Assembly (NCBI GenBank): GCA_021300015.1
Contig: JAJTFB010000003.1
Coordinates: 1 to 64,000, forward strand
Length of the DNA stretch: 64,000 nt
Reading direction: 5' to 3'
From: Pirellula sp.
GTDB taxonomy: Bacteria; Planctomycetota; Planctomycetia; Pirellulales; Pirellulaceae
The notes below the pieces were generated by a model. The model ran no database searches and was not told the origin of the DNA. It worked only from the letters and a program-made list of their open reading frames with translations. Of the stretch, positions 1 through 9,359 are shown piece after piece; position 1 is the stretch's first letter, and each line of letters starts with the position of its first letter. A program made the translations under genes and the position numbers.

Positions 1-1120
1 TCAACTGCACACGGTCGGTATCCTGGGCTGTCGTCGTGTAGTGAAGCTCCAGAACCCCCGCTAAACCCGTCAAGACAGGTCGCGTGGCATCCTGCCAGAT
101 CCAACGGCCGATCCCCAAATCGGTCTGCAAGAGATTCTGCTCGTTGTATACTCCAACGACCCCATTTTGATTGGCTACTTCATTGCCCGACGCCGCAAAG
201 TTTATCTGTCCAAACGATTGCAGAAACCAGTCGTCGTTGAGGTTCATCGTGGCTGCCACAAACGGCATCAACCTGACCGCCTGATTGCGAACCACCAAAG
301 TCTCCGAAACGAATGGAGAAACCGTCTGCGTATGGAGATCGCTACCCGTGGGCAAACCGATCCCCAGCCCGGTCGCCAAGGCGATGTCTTCCGTTCCATA
401 GACTAAGCCTTTGGCGAACATCGTCAAGTTTCCTACGTTCCCCAGTTCCGACGATAAGAAGGAATTGCTCAACTCGAACCCGCTGAGCATCGGCATCCGC
501 ACATCCAAAGATATATTTCCATCAAGAAACGTCTTCTCGAAGCCCATCACGTAGCGATGCAAATCGATCGATCGTGATTGGGCTGGTCCAAAACCTTGCG
601 ATGTCGAAATCGCATTGTAAAAAGCGTTGTAAACGAAGTACACCCGATCGGTCGGTATCGCGGAGTTGTTCTCCGCAATGTTGTAACTGCCACCCCCTCC
701 CAAGGGCGCACGATATGCCTCGCTCGGGAAATCGATCGTGCCCTGTCTTGGCTTAACCTCAAAAGTCACCATCGGCGGTAACGTATCGCCAAACATGTTC
801 GGTGTGCGCCCCAGACGCGTGAAGGTGCCTCGTGATGCCCCGGTGGCTAGGCCACGCGTCGCAGGCGATCGACTCGCAGCCGATGTACCTGTCGGACCAC
901 GATTGCTCGGATTACCCAACCCAGCATTGAGCCTGCTCGTCTGCGGCAACTCGTCTTGACCCGATGCCCTCAAAGACAAAGGAGCTTGGCCGTAGGCCAA
1001 CCCACCCATCGCACACGTACAACCGATCCCAAACGCTATCGCACAACATCCAGGGATAAGTCGCTCAAGGCTCCTCTTGATCCCGCGGATCCTTCTCGAC
1101 AAGTTCTTGGGGTTCGACAT
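1..1120 (-). CDS. Putative outer-membrane beta-barrel protein (3' end outside window)
   Basis: An open frame runs from an ATG at 1120 off the left edge, giving about 373 residues without a stop. The N-terminus is basic and is followed by a hydrophobic stretch (about residues 20-40) that ends in GLAYGQA, a likely secretion signal. A low-complexity linker rich in S, R, T and G follows. The mature part contains phrases such as PTDRVYFVYNAF and GLGIGLPTG, and alternating polar/hydrophobic segments typical of planctomycete beta-barrel porin-like proteins (BBP7-type or related). The barrel assignment rests on composition and these phrases, not on a catalytic motif. It is the last visible gene of a minus-strand series but lies 268 bp beyond the kinase stop, so it may have its own promoter. 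Confidence 0.6.
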   Translation of the reverse strand, partial: MSNPKNLSRRIRGIKRSLERLIPGCCAIAFGIGCTCAMGGLAYGQAPLSLRASGQDELPQTSRLNAGLGNPSNRGPTGTSAASRSPATRGLATGASRGTFTRLGRTPNMFGDTLPPMVTFEVKPRQGTIDFPSEAYRAPLGGGGSYNIAENNSAIPTDRVYFVYNAFYNAISTSQGFGPAQSRSIDLHRYVMGFEKTFLDGNISLDVRMPMLSGFELSNSFLSSELGNVGNLTMFAKGLVYGTEDIALATGLGIGLPTGSDLHTQTVSPFVSETLVVRNQAVRLMPFVAATMNLNDDWFLQSFGQINFAASGNEVANQNGVVGVYNEQNLLQTDLGIGRWIWQDATRPVLTGLAGVLELHYTTTAQDTDRVQL

Positions 1121-1388
1121 ACAAGCCACCGTTTCCGTTCGATCCTAGAGATCCTTGATGTCTTCGATGTCTTGAAAAACTCTAGTAATGCTAGCATTCA
1201 AGACTTTCCAATGTCGGCTTTTCATAGCAAGAACACCCAGCGAAATTGCGTTCCACCAGCGTTCTGATGCTCTGCGCTCTGCCACTGTATTTGTTTCGGA
1301 CTCTCCTAGAACCTACCTTGATCCATTCCCTTCAATCCGTCGATTCGGTCCTGGATGTCGACAGATTTTCTAAAGTCGGTTGACTCCG

Positions 1389-3863
1389 TCACTTCGAATC
1401 GAGCCAATCGCGATTCTTTTGTAGCATTTCGGTAATCCATGTGTCTTCCGGATGGAGTTTGGATAGCTCCTCGAGTCCAGAGATCGACTCTTTTCGCATG
1501 GCGATGGCCGTCTGGGTATCGCCTCGACGATCGGCAAGATCCCCCAGCGCGCATAGAGAAGAGACCAGATGGTTCAGCAGAAGTTCATCTTTCGGCGCGA
1601 GGCGTTGGTATTTGCGGATCACCTCTAAAGACCGCTTCCAGCTCACTTCGGACCGCTCCCATTGCCCTAGACTTGCTTCATTGGCTCCCATGCTCATGCT
1701 CACCACGGCCAAATGCAATTGATATTCGACCACATCGGGGTTTGAATCCGCGAGCTTTCGAGCCAACGCTTCGGATTCCTCGAATGCCCCGACTGCGGCT
1801 TGTCTCTGTTCCATCAGCGCGTAGCTCTCTCCGACCCAATGGAATGCAAGACTACAATCGAATCGATTGCTCAACGATCTCGGGTTGATTGCGATGGCCT
1901 TGTGGAACGCCTCGACGGATCGTCGGAAATATCCGTTGGCTTCTTCGGTGAAGTTCATTTCCAGCGAATATTTACCTAAGCTGTACCAGCCGCGAGCCAG
2001 GTCCTTATGCAATTTCTCCGACTCAGGAAACGCATCGAGCAACTTAAGCCTTTGCTCCTGCGAGCGATGCAGGTCGGTGAGTCCTTCCTGAGCGCGTTCC
2101 AGACTGATCTTAGTCAGTCCGATATTCATCAGTGTGTTGGCTGCCAGCCGTTGGTACTTCAGCTCTGCCGGCTTTTGCGCAGCTAGCTCGACCCGATGTT
2201 CGTGAGACATCTCGAAAGCATCGAGTGCAGCGGGGAAATTCTCTTTCTGGCTTGCAAGTGTCCCGATGGCATTGAGCGTATCGGTGAGCGCTTCGAGCCG
2301 ATCGAAGCGTTGCGGGGATCCTTTGACAAGTTGCTCTTGGATGCTGCGTGCCTCGAAGAGCGCATCCTGAGCGGTATCGAATTTGCCGAGAAGTTTTTGA
2401 ATCATTCCGTAACGGAAGTTTGACTTGGCAAGCTCTTCGAGGATCCTAGTGTCGCCCGGACTGGATCTCTGGTTTTTTTGGCTCAAAAAAGACTCGTAGT
2501 GCTCCAGTGCTTTTTCGAGCAACTCCTTGCGCAAAGCCTGCATCCCGGGTTCGTCGAGAAGTTCATCTTCGCTGACTCGTGTAAACAGATCGTCGACGAC
2601 GGCTAGGGCTTGGTTCAAGCGGGATTCGGAGACGGCCAACGCAGCGGCTGTGTTTCGATAACCTAACAGAGTCGCACCGAGGGTGCCCAGGGACAGTAGC
2701 GTCACGGCAGCGATCAATCCTGCGAGAGCTCGGTTTCGTCGGCACCATCTCCAAATTCTCTCGGCAGGGCGAATCGGTCGAGCCACGATTGGGATGCCAT
2801 CGAGGTAACGCTGCAGATCGGCACCGAAATCCTGGCAGCTTGCGTACCGCTTGGAGGGCTCTTTTTCGATCGCCTTCATGCAGATCGTTTCCAAGTCGCG
2901 ATCGACCGCTGGGTTGCTCTCGCGCAGTCGGACCGGTGGTTTCTCGAGAATCTGACGAAAGGTTTCCTGGACGTTTGGAGCCGCAAACGGTGGATGTCCC
3001 GTGAGCAAGTGATAAAGCGTCGCACCGAGCGAGTATTGGTCGGCCGCTGCGGTCACCAACGATGCGTCTTGGGCTTGCTCGGGCGACATGTACGAGGGGG
3101 TGCCCATGATTTGCCCCGCGTAGGTGATCGAGTTGTCGCTATGGATGAATTTGGCCAATCCGACCATGTAGACTGCAGCCCGTCGGTTTTCCAGCGGTCC
3201 ATCGCGGAGCAACTCCATGAGACTCAGGCCTCGAACAAACCGCATCGCATAATACCGAAGGGGCGCACCCATTTGGTTCTTCGCAGGCACCTCGCCGACT
3301 TCATAGACGGCGATGATATTGTCGTGCTGGAGCGATGCTGCCGCGTTGGTCTCCGTTCGAAATCGTTCCAAAGCATTGGCGCGCGTGGTGGAGTCGACTT
3401 TATCTAGAACCTCGCTCCGAACGACCTTGAGCGCCACGAGCCGATTGGCCGATATCTGCCTTGCGCGGTAGACCACTCCCATGCCACCTCGACCGAGTTC
3501 TGAGAGAATCTCGAAACCGGGGATTTCGGGCAAGCCAGATCGGGTCGTGGTGGCCGATACGTCGAGGGCTTTGGTTTGCTCAAGCTGCGTTGCGAATGCA
3601 TCGGCCACAGGGGCGTCGAGGGTTTCGAATAGAGGGTCGAAGCTCAGGATCGTCTCGCGGCACTCGGGGTAGTCTTTGATCAGTTGCTCGGTGTCCAGGG
3701 CCAATCCCGATCGATGCATCTGTCGCAACTCCTCGGCGACCAAGCGTTTGTAGAGTGCCAAGTTCTTGCGAAGGTCCGGCTGACGCTCTAGATAATCCAG
3801 CGCGCGGATCTTCTGACCCCGCTTCCAACGTTCGACCAAGTCCTCTGGCAGCTCATCGAGCAT
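1389..3863 (-). CDS. Membrane Ser/Thr kinase-like protein lacking the HRD/DFG core (pseudokinase or deletion product), TPR C-terminus
   Basis: This 824-residue protein has the planctomycete PknB-type layout: an N-terminal helical region, a kinase-like domain (about 115-360), a membrane helix (about 380-402) and a long TPR-like C-terminus. The glycine-rich loop GRGGMGV (124-130), VALK lysine (K146), hinge and activation-segment phrase GTPSYMSPEQ are present. The entire catalytic loop (HRDxKPxN) and the DF of DFG are missing: VYM (231-233) runs straight into VGLAKF (234-239). In intact relatives roughly 40-50 residues separate these points. The reading frame is kept, so the product is made but should be unable to transfer phosphate. 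It starts 31 bp after the sulfatase stop and ends the ECF/kinase/sulfatase/kinase run. An assembly error is the alternative to a real pseudokinase. Confidence 0.85.
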   Translation of the reverse strand: MLDELPEDLVERWKRGQKIRALDYLERQPDLRKNLALYKRLVAEELRQMHRSGLALDTEQLIKDYPECRETILSFDPLFETLDAPVADAFATQLEQTKALDVSATTTRSGLPEIPGFEILSELGRGGMGVVYRARQISANRLVALKVVRSEVLDKVDSTTRANALERFRTETNAAASLQHDNIIAVYEVGEVPAKNQMGAPLRYYAMRFVRGLSLMELLRDGPLENRRAAVYMVGLAKFIHSDNSITYAGQIMGTPSYMSPEQAQDASLVTAAADQYSLGATLYHLLTGHPPFAAPNVQETFRQILEKPPVRLRESNPAVDRDLETICMKAIEKEPSKRYASCQDFGADLQRYLDGIPIVARPIRPAERIWRWCRRNRALAGLIAAVTLLSLGTLGATLLGYRNTAAALAVSESRLNQALAVVDDLFTRVSEDELLDEPGMQALRKELLEKALEHYESFLSQKNQRSSPGDTRILEELAKSNFRYGMIQKLLGKFDTAQDALFEARSIQEQLVKGSPQRFDRLEALTDTLNAIGTLASQKENFPAALDAFEMSHEHRVELAAQKPAELKYQRLAANTLMNIGLTKISLERAQEGLTDLHRSQEQRLKLLDAFPESEKLHKDLARGWYSLGKYSLEMNFTEEANGYFRRSVEAFHKAIAINPRSLSNRFDCSLAFHWVGESYALMEQRQAAVGAFEESEALARKLADSNPDVVEYQLHLAVVSMSMGANEASLGQWERSEVSWKRSLEVIRKYQRLAPKDELLLNHLVSSLCALGDLADRRGDTQTAIAMRKESISGLEELSKLHPEDTWITEMLQKNRDWLDSK

Positions 3864-3894
3864 CGCTTGTCCTTCCTACCGTCGATGTGTCATC

Positions 3895-5448
3895 TCAGAA
3901 GTTGACTGGAAAGACCGCATTGGTGTCGGTCTGCTCTCGCAAAATTCTCTGCCCTTGCTCGACGAGATCAGGGTGTTCGTTTGCCAAGTCCGTCGCCTCG
4001 CCTGGATCCTTGGATAAATCGTAAAGTTCCCATTCCGAGGGCTTCTTGGTCGCTAGTCCCCGCCGGAGTAGCTTGTAGTCCCCGAATCGCACCGCGACTT
4101 GTCCTGAGTACTCTGGAAAGACCCATACCATCGGCGGCCGCGATTCCAAGCTTCCAGTACCGCAAAGCACTCGCCATAGACTCACACCATCGAAATCCGG
4201 CAGGTTGGGCGAGTCTTTTTTCGATATCTTCGCAACATCGCACAGGGTCGGGAACCAGTCGGCAAAGTAGCAAGGCGTCGAGTCGACTTTTCCAGCCGGG
4301 ATCAGGCCTGGGTATCGAGCGATCATCGGGACGCGGATCCCACCCTCGTAGACGCTTCCTTTGTAGCCTCGAAGCCCAGCGGTGCTTGAGAAGAACTTCG
4401 GGTCCGCTCCCCCAACGTGAAAGCTCGGTTCATTGTTGCCTGCGTGGGTCGTCCCATTGTCACTGGAAAAGACCATCAAAGTTTGATTCGTCAGTCCGTG
4501 CTTGTCCAAAGCATCGAGGATCCGACCAACATGCCGATCCAAATCGTAGATCATCGCTGCGTAAGCCGCACGGGGGCGAGGATGGGGTAGGTACCCATTA
4601 CCGCCCCGGTATTCTTGGACATCCCACTCCTTGGGGAACCGATCGAGGGTATCGACCGGCGGATGCATCGCCACGTGGGGTTCGATGCACGGAAGGTATA
4701 AAAAGAAGGGACGCTTGGCGTTCGCCTCGATGAAGGCCTCGGCTTGTTCGATCATCCGATAGGGAGCATAGGTTTGGCCCACCCAATCGGAGGCATCGAT
4801 CGGTCCCTCGTTGGGCTTGCGATGTCCCGAGGTCGATTTGTTATTGATGCGGATAGGTTGGGAATTATCCCAAAGGAACTCAGGATAATAGCTATGCGCG
4901 ACGGCTTGGCAGTTGTATCCAAAGAATCGGTCAAAGCCTTTGCGGTTCGGGTCTCCTGTACTTCCTACAGGACCTAGTCCCCATTTGCCAAAAGCTCCGG
5001 TTGCATATCCGAAATTGCGCAGCGTTTGAGCCAAGGTGATCGCACTTTCGCTCAGCGGATGTTGCCCTTCGGTGAACTCTGGAAAACTCAACTTGGCTTG
5101 CTTATTGCCTCGGATCTCGGCGTGTCCGAGATGTTTGCCGGTCATCAGCACGCATCGCGACGGTGCGCATACCGGTGCTCCGCTGTAATGCTGGGTGAAT
5201 CGCATTCCTCCGGCGGCGAGCCGATCAAGGTTTGGCGTCTGCAATTTCTCTTGGCCATAGCAACCCAACTCACCCCAGCCTAAATCGTCTGCGAGAATGA
5301 AAACGATGTTCGGGGGAGCGCTCTGGGCTTGGGCGTTGTTTGTCAAGCAGAAGCTCGCCAAGCAGAAGGTGGCAAAAAGCAGCGAACGCAGTGCAAGCGA
5401 TCCTAGCAGTCGAATCGCTCGATTTCTTGATTTCGATAGACCGAGCAT
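3895..5448 (-). CDS. Secreted sulfatase (formylglycine-dependent)
   Basis: This 517-residue sulfatase has a basic N-terminus and hydrophobic signal segment (about 12-42, ending NAQAQS), so export is expected. The N-terminal metal-binding aspartates lie in ILADDLG (D54, D55). The modification motif is CAPSR with C94 as the residue converted to formylglycine, followed by the usual LMTGKHLGHAEIRGN stretch. This is the arylsulfatase A-like family that removes sulfate esters from polysaccharides or glycoconjugates; the substrate cannot be read from sequence. Its ATG lies one base after the upstream kinase stop (5450-5452), so translation is probably coupled. Being placed between two kinase-type receptors is unusual and suggests co-expression with the sensing module. 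Confidence 0.93.
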   Translation of the reverse strand: MLGLSKSRNRAIRLLGSLALRSLLFATFCLASFCLTNNAQAQSAPPNIVFILADDLGWGELGCYGQEKLQTPNLDRLAAGGMRFTQHYSGAPVCAPSRCVLMTGKHLGHAEIRGNKQAKLSFPEFTEGQHPLSESAITLAQTLRNFGYATGAFGKWGLGPVGSTGDPNRKGFDRFFGYNCQAVAHSYYPEFLWDNSQPIRINNKSTSGHRKPNEGPIDASDWVGQTYAPYRMIEQAEAFIEANAKRPFFLYLPCIEPHVAMHPPVDTLDRFPKEWDVQEYRGGNGYLPHPRPRAAYAAMIYDLDRHVGRILDALDKHGLTNQTLMVFSSDNGTTHAGNNEPSFHVGGADPKFFSSTAGLRGYKGSVYEGGIRVPMIARYPGLIPAGKVDSTPCYFADWFPTLCDVAKISKKDSPNLPDFDGVSLWRVLCGTGSLESRPPMVWVFPEYSGQVAVRFGDYKLLRRGLATKKPSEWELYDLSKDPGEATDLANEHPDLVEQGQRILREQTDTNAVFPVNF

Positions 5449-5449
5449 C

Positions 5450-8400
5450 TTAGGGTTTTTCCTGTTCTGTTTTTGTTTCCATGGTGTTTTTTCGTTCTTT
5501 CAATCGATCCAGGATCGCTCGGAGTGCCGGTTGGCGAGCCGTTCCAGACTCGATTAGTTTTTCCGCAAGTGCGATCGCTTCGGCAAGGGTTTGCTTGGCT
5601 CTCTCTGGGCGTCGGAACTGGTTGTAGTAATCGACGATCTGCATTTTGGTTTGCAGCAGATGGATCGCATAGACTTGGATTTCAGGGAATCGATCGACGA
5701 GCCCTTGTTGGATCGCGATCGATTGCTGAAGTTTGTTGACTCCGTTTTCGACACGTTCGAATTGGCGCTCGGCCGCAGGATCGATCCCCGCTGGGATTGT
5801 CCAAGCGGACCTTGCCAAAAGCGATGCATAGAGCGTCTGGTATTCCGGGACGCCAGGGTGCTCTTGGAGGGATTCTTGAACAAGCCGAATCGCTTCCTCG
5901 AGTCGATCTCCATCGACCGATGGATGCACAAGGCTTGTAGCATAAAGATTCGCTAGTTCATATTTTAGCACGGCTGAGGTAGGATTCTTTGACAGGAGAT
6001 CTTGAAAGATCTCTGAGGCTTTCCCGAGCGATTTCTCGAATTCGGACTGAAGTCCTAGCAAACGGTTCATCCGCATCCGATCGCGGTGGTTGCGAGCCAA
6101 TCCGAGGCGATACTTGCTCTGCACAGGATTCTGCTGACTGAGACCATCGAGAAGTTCGATTGCTTGCGCGTTGTAGGCAAGGTCCCTCTCGAGCCTTTGG
6201 GCCATCGGGATAGGGATCTCAGGGACCCATGGACCAGGCCGGCTGAAAAACGGCGAGAATAGTCTACGGCGTCGATCGTTGAGATTCCGATCGTTGAGAC
6301 TTCGATCTAGGGCAAGGCGAGCCGATCCGCTGGACAAGCTCTCTAGGGCCGAGGCTAGGCCAAAGCGGCCTTCCTCCGAGTTTGCAAATTCCGGGTTCTT
6401 CTCGAGAACTTCTCGGAGGTTTTCCATCTCTTCGATCGCCCGAGGGAATTGATCTCGCCGTGAGTGCAAGCCGATTAGCTCTTTGCGAGCTTGAAGCTCC
6501 TCATTGAGAACGCGTTGCTTTTCTTGACCCCCTTGATCCTTGTTTCGTACCGCTTCGAATTCCGCGATCGCACGGCGCAAGGACTGGGCGGCTTGATCGT
6601 ATCTACCGATTTTGTTTTCGATTTCGCCGACGCGTCGTCGGGAGATGGCCGCATCGAATCTCAGGTCGGTAGCATTCTCCTCTGCAAATCGATCGAAAAA
6701 GTTTTGAAGCGATTTCAGAAGTTCGACATCGGCTTGGGTGAGCACCGCGTCGGCGAACCCATCGGTTTCGAGTCCCGTTTCGTCGAGTCCTTGTATGTCT
6801 AAAGAACGGCCTCGCGACGCGATATTCTCGGTGATGGTATTGAAGGCTTCCAATGCTAGGTCCATGTTCTGTCGAGCTCGCTTGCTTTCGGTGTTGGCTT
6901 GCTCCAGAGCTTTGGTTCGATCTGCAAGACTATTCGCAGAACCGATATAGGCCAGCTTGAGCTCATCGAGGGTCTCGCGCTGCTGGCGATTCCAAAGCCC
7001 TAGGATCGTTGCGATCGCCACAAGCAAACCGAACAGACTCGCCGTCAGGGATGCGATTGCTGGGTTGCGTCGTATCCAGCGCATCGTCGACTCGATAGGT
7101 GATTCACGGCGTGCCAAGATGGGCAAGTCGTCGAGAAATCGTTCGAGATCCTCTTGGAAATCCTTAGCCCGCTCGTAGCGATTCACCGGCTCCAACGCCG
7201 AGGCTTTTAGAACGATTGTCTGGAGGTCCCTAGGAATCACTTGCCGCTCAGAGGCTGTGAATTCGAGTTGGCTGTACTTGGTCGGATCCAACACGCGGCG
7301 TTTGGGGGCTTCGAGTGCAGGCCTGAGCGTGAGCAACTCGAAAAGAGTCAGGCCAAGGCTGTAGATATCGCTGCGCGAATCGGCCTTGGCGACGAATTGC
7401 TCAGGGGCCATATACCGAAGCGTACCGAGCAATTCGCCGGTTTGTGTTTGGCTCTCAAGATCCTCCCGAAACGCCAATCCGAAGTCTGCAACCCAAATCG
7501 TTCCGGTTTGGTCCAGGAGCAAATTGCTCGGCTTGATATCCCGGTGCAAGACCCCCGACTGGTGCGCATAATCCAAAGCATCGGCCACCTTGGACGTCAA
7601 GCGAGCGATGTTGCGATAGTAATGCTGGGGAATCGCTCGGACCGCGCGATCGTCATGGTAAACCTCGGAAGTCCCTGGTGGAATCGAGGCAGGTAGCATC
7701 GAAGTCGATAATTCATCGGTCGCTAACGGGCTACCCTGCATCGGTCCCAGGATCGCCTCGCGTGTCAGATCCCGAGTTTCGGCGGGCAGAGTCGGATCGT
7801 TCGGTGCAAGTGGACTTGTCGGCCGATCATCTCGCGATGCTTTCGATGGCGTGGAATAGCTGTTTGAACCCTTGTGTGCTCCTTTCTGAGAGCTCTGCGG
7901 GTGCTTGGCGCTCGGAGGGGTAGCTCGTTGCGTCAGAAGTTGATCGACCGCATCGAGTGTAAGAGCAGGTCCCAAGGGCTCGCCGGGGACCGATTCGCCC
8001 AGTCGAGCTCGAAGCGATACGATCACATCGGCCAGGGTCGATCCATGGATCAATTGCATCGCGTAATACTGAAGACCGTGATCTTCTCCCGAGCCGTACA
8101 CCGGAACGATATTGGTGTGGTGCAATCCGGCAGCCGACTCGGCTTCGCGTCGAAAGCGTTCCCGGCTTCGCGGACTTGCTGAAGCTTGTGCGTGGATGAC
8201 TTTCAAGGCGACCCTGCGTTGCAAGGAACCTTGGATCGCCTCGTAGACGACTCCCATGCCTCCGCGGCCAATGCAGTGAAGGATTTCGAAATCGTCAAAC
8301 GCTTTCGGTACGAGTTGGGTAGGATCCGAGCATGTCGTACTCAACGTCGGTGCGATCGATTCGTTCGTCACCTTAGCGCTGACCTTCTCGACGATCATCA

Positions 8401-8569
8401 GCGATGGAAATATAGAACGAATCATCGCCGCATGCTGGGGGTACGCTTGGGCGTAGTGTTCGATGCTAGGGGACTGACCGCTGCGGAATTTCAACACGAA
8501 CTCGTCGGCAAGTTCTTCGAACGGATGGCGTTCGACGGCCTCGGTGGGGTTCATCGCTGTAGGATTCAT
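5450..8569 (-). CDS. Membrane-spanning Ser/Thr protein kinase with TPR-like C-terminus
   Basis: This 1,039-residue kinase has an intact catalytic domain: glycine-rich loop GRGGMGV (101-107), VALK lysine (K123), HRDIKPSN (342-349), DFG (362-364) and GTLRYMAPEQ. An insertion of about 120 residues rich in S, P, T and D (about 190-310) separates the hinge from the catalytic loop. It may be a flexible or autophosphorylated insert. A single membrane helix (about 504-526) follows, then a long helical TPR-like region that would lie on the far side of the membrane as sensor or scaffold. The start ATG overlaps the stop of the upstream ECF sigma gene by four bases (ATGA). The first residues repeat (MNPTAMNPT), so a second ATG 15 bp downstream is also possible. 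This is the only catalytically complete kinase of this operon. Confidence 0.93.
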   Translation of the reverse strand: MNPTAMNPTEAVERHPFEELADEFVLKFRSGQSPSIEHYAQAYPQHAAMIRSIFPSLMIVEKVSAKVTNESIAPTLSTTCSDPTQLVPKAFDDFEILHCIGRGGMGVVYEAIQGSLQRRVALKVIHAQASASPRSRERFRREAESAAGLHHTNIVPVYGSGEDHGLQYYAMQLIHGSTLADVIVSLRARLGESVPGEPLGPALTLDAVDQLLTQRATPPSAKHPQSSQKGAHKGSNSYSTPSKASRDDRPTSPLAPNDPTLPAETRDLTREAILGPMQGSPLATDELSTSMLPASIPPGTSEVYHDDRAVRAIPQHYYRNIARLTSKVADALDYAHQSGVLHRDIKPSNLLLDQTGTIWVADFGLAFREDLESQTQTGELLGTLRYMAPEQFVAKADSRSDIYSLGLTLFELLTLRPALEAPKRRVLDPTKYSQLEFTASERQVIPRDLQTIVLKASALEPVNRYERAKDFQEDLERFLDDLPILARRESPIESTMRWIRRNPAIASLTASLFGLLVAIATILGLWNRQQRETLDELKLAYIGSANSLADRTKALEQANTESKRARQNMDLALEAFNTITENIASRGRSLDIQGLDETGLETDGFADAVLTQADVELLKSLQNFFDRFAEENATDLRFDAAISRRRVGEIENKIGRYDQAAQSLRRAIAEFEAVRNKDQGGQEKQRVLNEELQARKELIGLHSRRDQFPRAIEEMENLREVLEKNPEFANSEEGRFGLASALESLSSGSARLALDRSLNDRNLNDRRRRLFSPFFSRPGPWVPEIPIPMAQRLERDLAYNAQAIELLDGLSQQNPVQSKYRLGLARNHRDRMRMNRLLGLQSEFEKSLGKASEIFQDLLSKNPTSAVLKYELANLYATSLVHPSVDGDRLEEAIRLVQESLQEHPGVPEYQTLYASLLARSAWTIPAGIDPAAERQFERVENGVNKLQQSIAIQQGLVDRFPEIQVYAIHLLQTKMQIVDYYNQFRRPERAKQTLAEAIALAEKLIESGTARQPALRAILDRLKERKNTMETKTEQEKP

Positions 8570-9205
8570 CGCTGTTGCTCCGGCTGGCCAGCTCGTGGAT
8601 GTCCTGCTGGAGGCTGGTTTGTGGGTTGAAGAATCTCGGCCAAGCGGCTCGCGGCCCGGACGTATCGGTTGCTTGCTGCCGTCGGTGAAATGCCAAGGGC
8701 TTGGGCCGTCTGCAGGTTCGTCAGGTATTCGAAGTGACGCATCGCAAGGATCTCGCGATCGATTTCGTTCATCGACTCCAAGGCCCTTTGAAGCCGACGC
8801 TGTTCCTCGTCTTGGATCATCGCTTGGCTAGGTGAGGTCATGTCATCGGCAAGCCATCGGGCCATGATGATGCTCGTGGTGTTCGAGCCAGCAAGGGGCA
8901 TGGCAAGCTCGCGATGCACGCTTCGTTTGTCTCTGCCGTGGGCTCGCTGCATGTCCCAGAGCGTTTGAAGGACACGCTGACGGATCCAAACCAAGGGGTG
9001 GACCTGCTGGGTTTGCACCAAAAGCTGGATCGATCCGGAAACGAACGATTTTTTCAAGCCGCGGTCGAATCGACACGAAGAATTCCGTGAGTTCCTCCAA
9101 ACTCCCGATAGGAACGCCATCCTGACTGGCCGGCAATGGCTGGCCTTCCAGGCTAGGCTGGCTCGGGGATACATCGGGTACGATCGGTGCTTTGGAATCC
9201 GTCAT
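8566..9205 (-). pseudogene. ECF-type sigma factor gene, broken by an internal deletion with frameshift
   Basis: The N-terminal frame (ATG at 9205, MTDSKAPIVPD) carries the region 2 opening RPRLEKIVRFRIDP. It then leaves frame and would terminate at 8843. The adjoining frame, open from about 9174, carries VHPLVWIRQRVLQTLWDM, the linker, and a good region 4 (EIDREILAMRHFEYLTN, then a helix-turn-helix GISPTAASNRYVRA). Joining them at about 9020-9035 gives a planctomycete ECF sigma, but the conserved region 2 core normally found there (of the type GRVDxSDxxQE, about 25 residues) is absent. It is therefore more than a single-base slip. The stop overlaps the kinase ATG, the usual coupling for these pairs. 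Either this is a real pseudogene or the assembly lost a short segment. Confidence 0.8.
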
Positions 9206-9359
9206 GCTGAGATTATCCAAAGGTTTGACTGGGCAGGGAATAGAATTCCTAAAAATCTCCAATCTCCTAAGTGGATCCTTGGACCTCCGCGTCGGTAGAG
9301 TCATTAAGGTTCAACTCTGCGAAATCTCCCTCCACGTTTACAGCCTAAGGTCCTACAAG

